Assembly (NCBI GenBank): GCA_900541885.1
Contig: UQKW01000039.1
Coordinates: 1-13,935, forward strand
Direction: 5' to 3'
Source: an uncultured Collinsella sp.
Lineage (GTDB): Bacteria > Actinomycetota > Coriobacteriia > Coriobacteriales > Coriobacteriaceae
Length of the DNA stretch: 13,935 nt
Part shown: piece after piece, positions 8,950 through 13,935 of the stretch
Layout: each line of letters starts with the position of its first letter
Numbering within the stretch: the first letter of the stretch is position 1
Notes under the pieces: model-generated
Database searches by the model: none
Told to the model about the DNA's origin: nothing
What the model saw: only the letters and a program-made list of their open reading frames with translations
Translations under genes and position numbers: made by a program

Positions 8950-8998
8950 ATCTTTCACCGAAAATAGTTTCTAGTGTTAGGGGTTTTCGGTGGAAGAT
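8950..8998. promoter_or_regulatory. Inverted repeat overlapping the marR start, likely autoregulatory operator
   Basis: ATCTTTCACCGAAAA (8950-8964) and TTTTCGGTGGAAGAT (8984-8998) are complementary at 14 of 15 positions, the exception being a T-G. The 19-base spacer contains the AGGGG ribosome site, and the right arm includes the GTG start codon at 8990. The location fits a MarR-type operator that controls the whole exporter operon; binding is an inference. Confidence 0.6.
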
Positions 8999-9439
8999 AC
9001 CGATTTCCGTGAACTTGGACGTCAGCTCCTTACCGAGTTTGGCAGCATGCATCAGCGCATTTCGCGCTTTGCGGACAAAGCCCTCGGTGGCGAGATGGCC
9101 GTCATGCGCGCCCTCATACTCGCTGGCGGTTCGCTCACGCCGAGCGAACTCGCTGATCGCGCCTGGGTCTCGAGCGCCCGCATCGCCAATATTCTGCGCG
9201 CCCTCGAGGCCAAGGGCTGGGTTGAGCGCGAGCACTCAAAAACCGACCGTCGTCGCGTACACGTCACAGTGACCGACAAGGGATTCCAGGACCTCGAAAT
9301 CAAACGTCGGGAATTCGAGGACCGCACCACGGCTTTCCTCGAGCAGCTCGGCGAAACAGATACCCAAGAGATGGTGCGTCTTCTAAGGCGTGCCAACGAA
9401 ATTATCGACCGCAATCAAGAAAGGAGAGATGCCGAGTGA
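8990..9439 (+). CDS. MarR-family transcriptional regulator
   Basis: This 149-aa cytoplasmic DNA-binding protein has a dimerising N-terminal helix region, a winged helix-turn-helix (about residues 49-78, LTPSELADRAWVSSARIANI, then LEAKGWVERE) and a wing with TDRRRVHVTVT (86-96), typical of MarR. C-terminal helices complete the dimer interface. The start is GTG at 8990 with AGGGG six bases upstream. Its stop overlaps the start of the first exporter gene by four bases (GTGA), so the three genes are one translationally coupled operon. In such arrangements the MarR protein usually represses its own exporter operon and is released by a small ligand. The inverted repeat over its own start supports autoregulation. 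The ligand cannot be inferred. Confidence 0.92.
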   Translation: MEDTDFRELGRQLLTEFGSMHQRISRFADKALGGEMAVMRALILAGGSLTPSELADRAWVSSARIANILRALEAKGWVEREHSKTDRRRVHVTVTDKGFQDLEIKRREFEDRTTAFLEQLGETDTQEMVRLLRRANEIIDRNQERRDAE

Positions 9440-11805
9440 GGATTCTCAAGCTCTTTAAAAAACATGTCCTGGCACTGTTCGCAGCTATCGTGCTTATCGT
9501 AATCAGCTGCAACGCCGATCTGGCGCTGCCTACCTATATGAGCGACATCGTCGACGTGGGCGTGCAGCAAGGCGGCATCGCCTCGCCCGTACCCGACACC
9601 ATCCGCGCCGAATCGCTCGACGACCTTGAACTCTTTATGAGCACCAAGGACGCCAAAGCTGTGGAGGCCGTGTTTAGCAAGGCTGACAAAAATGGCATTC
9701 GAACGTATAAGGGTACCGAGGAAGAGCGTGCCGATGGAGGCAAGATTGCCGACATTATGAGCCTGCCCGAGACTGTCGTCCTTTCGCTCGACCAGGGCAT
9801 TGACGCCGACTCCATGGGCGACATGACCGGCACGTCCACCGAGGCAAGCGATGGCGGCGCCGCTCAGGCCATGCCCACCCCCGAGCAGATGGCGGCGATG
9901 ACGCCCGAGCAGCTCGCCGAGATGCAGCAGAAGGCCGCAGCCGCGCAGAGCATGCAAAAGCAGATCGACGCCGACGGCGGCAAGATCACCATGAAGAGCC
10001 TGCGCCTAGGCGTTGAAGGCGGTCTTATCGATCAGGGCAAGCTCGTCGAGGGCGCCAACGATATGGCAGACAAAATGGGCTCCATGTCGGGCTCCATCGT
10101 CACCCAGCGCGCCGTGAGCTATGTACAGGACGAGTACAAGGCGCAGGGCATCGACCCCGCCGACGTGCAGAACGCCTACCTGAGCCGCATGGCGACCACG
10201 ATGTTTGGACTGTGCCTCGTGTCGCTCGTCGCCACCATCCTGACCGGTGCCGTGGCTTCGCGCACCGCCTGCTCCATCGCCCGCGACCTGCGCCGCGAGA
10301 CCTTCGACAAGGTTATGCACTTCTCGCCGGCCGAGGTGGGCAAGTTTAGCCAGGCCTCGCTCATTACCCGCTGCACCAACGACATTCAGCAGATCCAGAT
10401 GGCTGCAACCCTGTTTATCCGCATGTGTCTGATGGCCCCCGTCATGGGCATCGTCGCCGTCATGCGCGTCCTGGCCAACCACACCGGTCTGGAGTGGACC
10501 ATCGCCGTGGCCATCATCGCGGTCTCGGCCGTTGTCGGCGTGCTCATGGGCCTCACCATGCCCAAGTTCAAAAAGATGCAGAGCTTTGTGGACCGCGTGA
10601 ACCTTACCGCCCGCGAGCTGCTCGACGGCCTTATGCCCATCCGCTCGTTCAACCGCGAGGAACATGAGCTCGAGCGTTTTGACAAGGCTTCGCTCGACCT
10701 AATGACCACGCAGCTTTACACCAACCGCGCCATGAGCTTTATGATGCCGCTCATGATGCTCGTCATGAACTGCATCACCGTGCTTATCGTCTGGTTTGGC
10801 GCGCAGGGCGTGTCCGACGGCGTGATGCAGGTCGGCAACATGATGGCGTTTATCTCCTATACCATGCAGATTGTCATGGCGTTTATGATCCTCACCATGG
10901 TTTCGGTTATCCTGCCCCGCGCCGAGGTCGCAGCCGAGCGTGTGGAAGAGGTCATCACTTGCCCCACGAGCATCAACGACCCTGTCTCGCCCAAACTGCC
11001 CGTGGCCAGCGCGCCGCGCGGTGAGCTCACCTTCCGCGACGTGAGCTTCCAGTATCCCGATGCCCGCGCCGATGTCATCAGCGGCGTGAACTTCACCACG
11101 CATGCCGGTCAGATGCTCGGCATCATTGGCTCCACGGGCTCGGGCAAGTCCACGCTTGTACAGCTGATTCCGCGCCTGTACGACGTCACGGGCGGCAGCA
11201 TTTCGCTTGACGGCATCGACGTGCGCGATATGACCCTTTCCGAGCTGCGCCGCCGCATTGGCTATATTCCTCAGCAGGGTCGCCTGTTCTCGGGCACCGT
11301 CGAGAGCAACCTCAAGTTTGCCGGCGACATGGTAAGCGATGATGACATGCACCAGGCAGCGCGCATCGCACAGGCCGAGGACTTTATCGCCGAGCGTGAG
11401 GGCGGTTACGACTCCCCCATCAGCCAGGGCGGCTCCAATGTCTCGGGCGGCCAGCGTCAGCGCCTGGCCATCGCCCGCGCTTTGGCCAAGAAGCCCGAGG
11501 TCGTAGTTTTCGATGACTCGTTTAGCGCCCTCGACTACAAGACCGACGCGCGTCTGCGTGAAGAGCTGGCTAAAAACGTTACCGACGCCGCACTCGTGGT
11601 CGTGGCCCAGCGCATCGCGACCATCATGCACGCCGACCAGATCATCGTGCTCGACGACGGTCACGTGGTGGGCACCGGCACGCACGAGGCGCTGCTGCAC
11701 AACTGCCCGGCGTACCTGGAGATTGCACAGTCGCAACTTTCCGCCGAGGAGCTGGGACTTACCCAAGAAGAGATTGCAGCCGTTATGGAAGGAGGCGAGC
11801 GCTAA
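9436..11805 (+). CDS. ABC exporter half-transporter with degenerate ATP site and large loop after TM1
   Basis: This 789-aa membrane protein is an ABC exporter fusion of permease and ATPase, about 200 residues longer than the usual 580. TM1 lies at about residues 11-30. Residues from about 38 to 250 form an inserted, probably extracytoplasmic loop with a Met/Gln/Ala-rich stretch (about 140-177), followed by the remaining helices to about 495. The ATPase has Walker A GSTGSGKST (565-573), signature VSGGQ (669-673) and Walker B VVVFDD, where Asp694 replaces the catalytic Glu. The H-loop reads AQR (Gln725) instead of AHR. Asp and Gln at these positions mark the degenerate-site subunit of heterodimeric exporters such as TM287/288 or LmrCD. 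GTG at 9436 is used, with AAGGAG nine bases upstream. Its stop overlaps the partner's ATG by one base. The substrate is unknown; a drug, lipid or peptide is possible. Confidence 0.93.
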   Translation: MRILKLFKKHVLALFAAIVLIVISCNADLALPTYMSDIVDVGVQQGGIASPVPDTIRAESLDDLELFMSTKDAKAVEAVFSKADKNGIRTYKGTEEERADGGKIADIMSLPETVVLSLDQGIDADSMGDMTGTSTEASDGGAAQAMPTPEQMAAMTPEQLAEMQQKAAAAQSMQKQIDADGGKITMKSLRLGVEGGLIDQGKLVEGANDMADKMGSMSGSIVTQRAVSYVQDEYKAQGIDPADVQNAYLSRMATTMFGLCLVSLVATILTGAVASRTACSIARDLRRETFDKVMHFSPAEVGKFSQASLITRCTNDIQQIQMAATLFIRMCLMAPVMGIVAVMRVLANHTGLEWTIAVAIIAVSAVVGVLMGLTMPKFKKMQSFVDRVNLTARELLDGLMPIRSFNREEHELERFDKASLDLMTTQLYTNRAMSFMMPLMMLVMNCITVLIVWFGAQGVSDGVMQVGNMMAFISYTMQIVMAFMILTMVSVILPRAEVAAERVEEVITCPTSINDPVSPKLPVASAPRGELTFRDVSFQYPDARADVISGVNFTTHAGQMLGIIGSTGSGKSTLVQLIPRLYDVTGGSISLDGIDVRDMTLSELRRRIGYIPQQGRLFSGTVESNLKFAGDMVSDDDMHQAARIAQAEDFIAEREGGYDSPISQGGSNVSGGQRQRLAIARALAKKPEVVVFDDSFSALDYKTDARLREELAKNVTDAALVVVAQRIATIMHADQIIVLDDGHVVGTGTHEALLHNCPAYLEIAQSQLSAEELGLTQEEIAAVMEGGER

Positions 11806-13661
11806 TGGCAGACGAGACCAAGACTCAAATTCCCAAGCCCACCCGTCAGCGTGGACCCATGGGCCGCATGGGTGGCATGCGCCGTGGCGAAAAGGCCAAG
11901 GACTTTAAGGGCACCATGAGGCAGCTGCTCGGCTATATCGGCCAGCACAAGATTGCCGTGTTTGCCGCCGTCGCCTTTGCCGTGTGCTCGGTCATCTTTA
12001 ACATTGTGGGGCCCAAGGTGCTCGGCCAGGTTACCACCAAACTGTTCGAGGGCCTGGTTGCCAAGGTCAACGGTACCGGCGATGTCGACTTTAACTGGAT
12101 CGCCAAGACGCTCGGCTTTTTGCTCTGCCTGTATCTGGCGAGCTCTGTTTGCAGCCTCATCCAGGGCTGGCTCATGACCGGCGTCACGCAAAAGATTTGC
12201 TACCGCATGCGCAAGGAGATCGCCGCCAAGATCGCCGTCGTGCCGATGAGCTACTTCAACGGTCACAGCAAGGGCGATGTGCTCAGCCGCATCACCAACG
12301 ACGTCGATACACTCGGCCAGTCGCTCAACCAGAGCGTGACGCAGCTTATTACGTCCGTCACGCAGATTATCGGCGTGCTCGTCATGATGCTTTCGATCAG
12401 CCTGCCGCTCACCGGCGTCACCGTGCTCACGCTGCCGGCCGCCGCGATTATCTTGATGGTGATGATTCACTTCTCGCAGCCGTACTTCCGCGAGCAGCAG
12501 CAGGTTCTGGGCGCCGTCAACGGCATTATCGAGGAGGATTTTGCCGGCCAGAACGTCATTCAGGTGTTCGACCGCGCCGAAGCTTCGATCGAGGAGTTCG
12601 ACCGTCAAAACGACCGCCTGTTTATTAGTGGCTGGCGCTCGCAGTTCCTGTCGGGCCTGATGATGCCGCTTATGAGCCTGGTAGGCAACATGGGTTACGT
12701 GGGCGTTGTCGTAGTGGGCGCGCAGCTCGCGCTGACCGGCAATGCCACGCCCGGCGACATCCAGAGCTTTATCCAGTACGTGCGCAACTTTACGCAGCCG
12801 GTGCAGCAGCTGGGCAACGTGAGCAACACGATGCAGTCGATGGCCGCTGCCACCGAGCGCGTCTTTGAGTTCCTGGCCGCGCCCGAAGAGGAGCAGAAGG
12901 CCGACGCGCAGATCCCCGAAAAGCGTCCCGGCCACGTGGAATTTGACCATGTGAAGTTTGGCTACACGCCCGACAAGACCATCATCCACGACTTTAGCTG
13001 CGAGGCGCAGCCCGGCCAGACCATCGCCATCGTCGGTCCCACCGGCGCCGGCAAGACCACGCTCATCAAGCTGCTGCAGCGCTTCTACGATGTGGACGGC
13101 GGCTCGCTGCGCGTCGAGGGCATCGACGTGCGCGACTGGGACCGCGCGGCACTTCGCGGCGAGTTTGCCATGGTGCTGCAGGATACCTGGCTGTTTAACG
13201 GCACCATCCGCGAGAACATCCGCTACGGACGACCCGATGCAAGCGATGACGAGGTCGAGGCCGCTGCACGCGCCGCACGCTGCGATCACTTTATCCATAC
13301 GCTCGCCGGCGGCTACGACTTTATGATCAACGAGGAGGGCACCAACCTGTCGCAGGGTCAGCGCCAGCTCGTGACCATCGCCCGTGCCATTTTGGCCGAC
13401 CGCCCGGCGCTGATTCTGGACGAGGCGACCTCCAACGTGGATACCCGCACCGAGGAGCTCATCCAGCGTGCCATGGATGCACTGATGCAGGGCCGTACCA
13501 GCTTTGTCATCGCGCACCGTCTGTCCACGATCCGCAACGCCGACGTGATCTTGGTAATCCGCGACGGCGACATCGTCGAGAAGGGCACGCACGACGAGTT
13601 GCTCGCCCAGGGCGGCTTCTACGCCGACCTGTACAACTCGCAGTTCGACGAAGCGGCGTAA
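11805..13661 (+). CDS. ABC exporter half-transporter, partner with canonical catalytic site
   Basis: This 618-aa membrane protein is the second half of the heterodimeric exporter. A basic Gly/Met-rich cytoplasmic N-terminus (1-35) precedes six transmembrane helices (about 48-330) and an ATPase domain. Walker A is GPTGAGKTT (411-419), the signature is LSQGQ (515-519), Walker B is LILDEA with catalytic Glu540, and the H-loop has His571 in IAHR. The LSQGQ signature faces the partner's degenerate Walker site in this transporter class, while the partner's VSGGQ completes the active site here, so the two genes complement each other residue by residue. The ATG at 11805 overlaps the previous stop (TAATG) and has AAGGAGG about nine bases upstream, giving strong coupling and probably equal expression. 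A strong terminator follows 30 bases after the stop. Confidence 0.94.
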   Translation: MADETKTQIPKPTRQRGPMGRMGGMRRGEKAKDFKGTMRQLLGYIGQHKIAVFAAVAFAVCSVIFNIVGPKVLGQVTTKLFEGLVAKVNGTGDVDFNWIAKTLGFLLCLYLASSVCSLIQGWLMTGVTQKICYRMRKEIAAKIAVVPMSYFNGHSKGDVLSRITNDVDTLGQSLNQSVTQLITSVTQIIGVLVMMLSISLPLTGVTVLTLPAAAIILMVMIHFSQPYFREQQQVLGAVNGIIEEDFAGQNVIQVFDRAEASIEEFDRQNDRLFISGWRSQFLSGLMMPLMSLVGNMGYVGVVVVGAQLALTGNATPGDIQSFIQYVRNFTQPVQQLGNVSNTMQSMAAATERVFEFLAAPEEEQKADAQIPEKRPGHVEFDHVKFGYTPDKTIIHDFSCEAQPGQTIAIVGPTGAGKTTLIKLLQRFYDVDGGSLRVEGIDVRDWDRAALRGEFAMVLQDTWLFNGTIRENIRYGRPDASDDEVEAAARAARCDHFIHTLAGGYDFMINEEGTNLSQGQRQLVTIARAILADRPALILDEATSNVDTRTEELIQRAMDALMQGRTSFVIAHRLSTIRNADVILVIRDGDIVEKGTHDELLAQGGFYADLYNSQFDEAA

Positions 13662-13691
13662 AAACCGGCGGCAAACAACCGCAATGCCAAG

Positions 13692-13727
13692 AAAACGGGG
13701 GCGCAGGACAACCTGCGCCCCCGTTTT
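13692..13727 (+). terminator. Intrinsic terminator of the marR-ABC operon
   Basis: AAAACGGGGGCGCAGG (13692-13707) pairs perfectly over 16 bp with its complement (13712-13727) around the loop ACAA. The stem is GC-rich and ends in TTTT on the plus strand and also in TTTT on the minus strand, so it could work in both directions. It lies 30 bases after the stop of the second exporter gene. Confidence 0.85.
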
Positions 13728-13815
13728 GTGTCCTTCGAGCCTCGAAACGCCTTCCCTGAGACCTCACTGACGGCGCTTTCCAGACCCCGTGGGCAAAAAA
13801 GGGCAAATATGAGTA

Positions 13816-13836
13816 CTGTTACCTTTTTAGTAACAG
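13816..13836. promoter_or_regulatory. Small palindrome in the terminal non-coding stretch
   Basis: CTGTTAC (13816-13822) and GTAACAG (13830-13836) form a perfect 7-bp inverted repeat with a T-rich seven-base spacer. Just upstream is a 7-base direct repeat (GGGCAAA at 13791 and 13801). The gene it might control lies beyond the window. No supported gene was found in 13662-13935. Confidence 0.35.
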
Positions 13837-13935
13837 CCAAAACCGCCTCAAACGACCTCTTTGCGGGCTCTATACGGGTGGCGCGCGCAGACGTGGTGTA
13901 AGAGTGTCCTGAGGTCCGTCGCTGCAAGTCCCGAT

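Noticed and set aside
8521..8958. 145-codon open frame on the minus strand in the pfl-marR spacer
   Set aside because: It lacks a recognised domain, runs through the AT-rich probable promoter segment and the stem-rich region, and its composition changes abruptly half-way. A conserved small protein is not excluded, but there is no positive support.
8439..8989. ZTP (pfl motif) riboswitch upstream of pfl
   Set aside because: I looked for the conserved 3' CCGCCTGGGC-type segment and the matching 5' stem and found neither; only a partial TTGGGCAT resemblance is present.
11802..13592. 596-codon open frame antisense to the second exporter gene
   Set aside because: It mirrors the ABC gene, is rich in His/Asp/Ala/Val, shows no motif and has no independent ribosome-site evidence. 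It is a codon-bias shadow.
13619..13927. 102-codon open frame on the minus strand over the operon terminator
   Set aside because: It overlaps the end of the exporter gene and the perfect terminator hairpin, and the product has no recognisable features.

Overview
The window looks like a chromosomal segment of a Gram-positive, moderately high-GC gut anaerobe of the class Coriobacteriia, most likely Collinsella. This is an inference from codon usage, from the fermentative and sugar-uptake gene content, and from the style of the proteins; there is no rRNA or other phylogenetic marker to prove it. There are eight supported genes in three blocks, and no phage, transposase, tRNA, rRNA or CRISPR array was seen.

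Block 1 (131-5748, minus strand) is a sucrose or fructooligosaccharide locus. In transcription order it holds a LacI-family repressor, an atypical GH32 enzyme, a sucrose-type PTS permease (EIIBC, no EIIA) and a canonical GH32 sucrose-6-phosphate hydrolase. Four copies of an operator-like 17-mer flank the lacI gene. Two of them abut exactly and together form the -35 and -10 elements of the promoter of the first GH32 gene. A 17-bp intercistronic hairpin precedes the last GH32 gene. Positions 1-130, downstream of that gene, hold nothing I can recognise.

Block 2 (6050-8438, minus strand) is pyruvate formate-lyase encoded as two genes. One is a 683-aa catalytic subunit with the Cys-Cys pair but no glycyl-radical domain. 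The other is an 83-aa protein that is exactly the missing glycyl-radical C-terminus. They are separated by 85 bp containing two hairpins, and the small gene has its own strong Shine-Dalgarno. The pair ends in a large nested inverted repeat (5873-6053, with a perfect 31-bp stem) that separates block 2 from lacI. No activating enzyme is present.

Between blocks 2 and 3 (8439-8989, 551 bp) is a divergent non-coding spacer. It has an AT-rich segment likely to hold the pfl promoter, a region of nested short stems (8779-8923) that may be a structured RNA or a dispersed repeat, and an inverted repeat overlapping the start codon of the next gene.

Block 3 (8990-13661, plus strand) is a tightly overlapping operon: a MarR-family regulator and two ABC exporter half-transporters. 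The first half-transporter has a degenerate ATP site (Asp at the catalytic Glu position, Gln in the H-loop) and a roughly 200-residue loop after TM1. The second has the complementary canonical Walker B and H-loop with an LSQGQ signature. Together they form a heterodimeric multidrug-type exporter, probably controlled by the MarR protein. A perfect 16-bp hairpin terminator follows at 13692-13727. The last 200 bases are non-coding, with one small palindrome.
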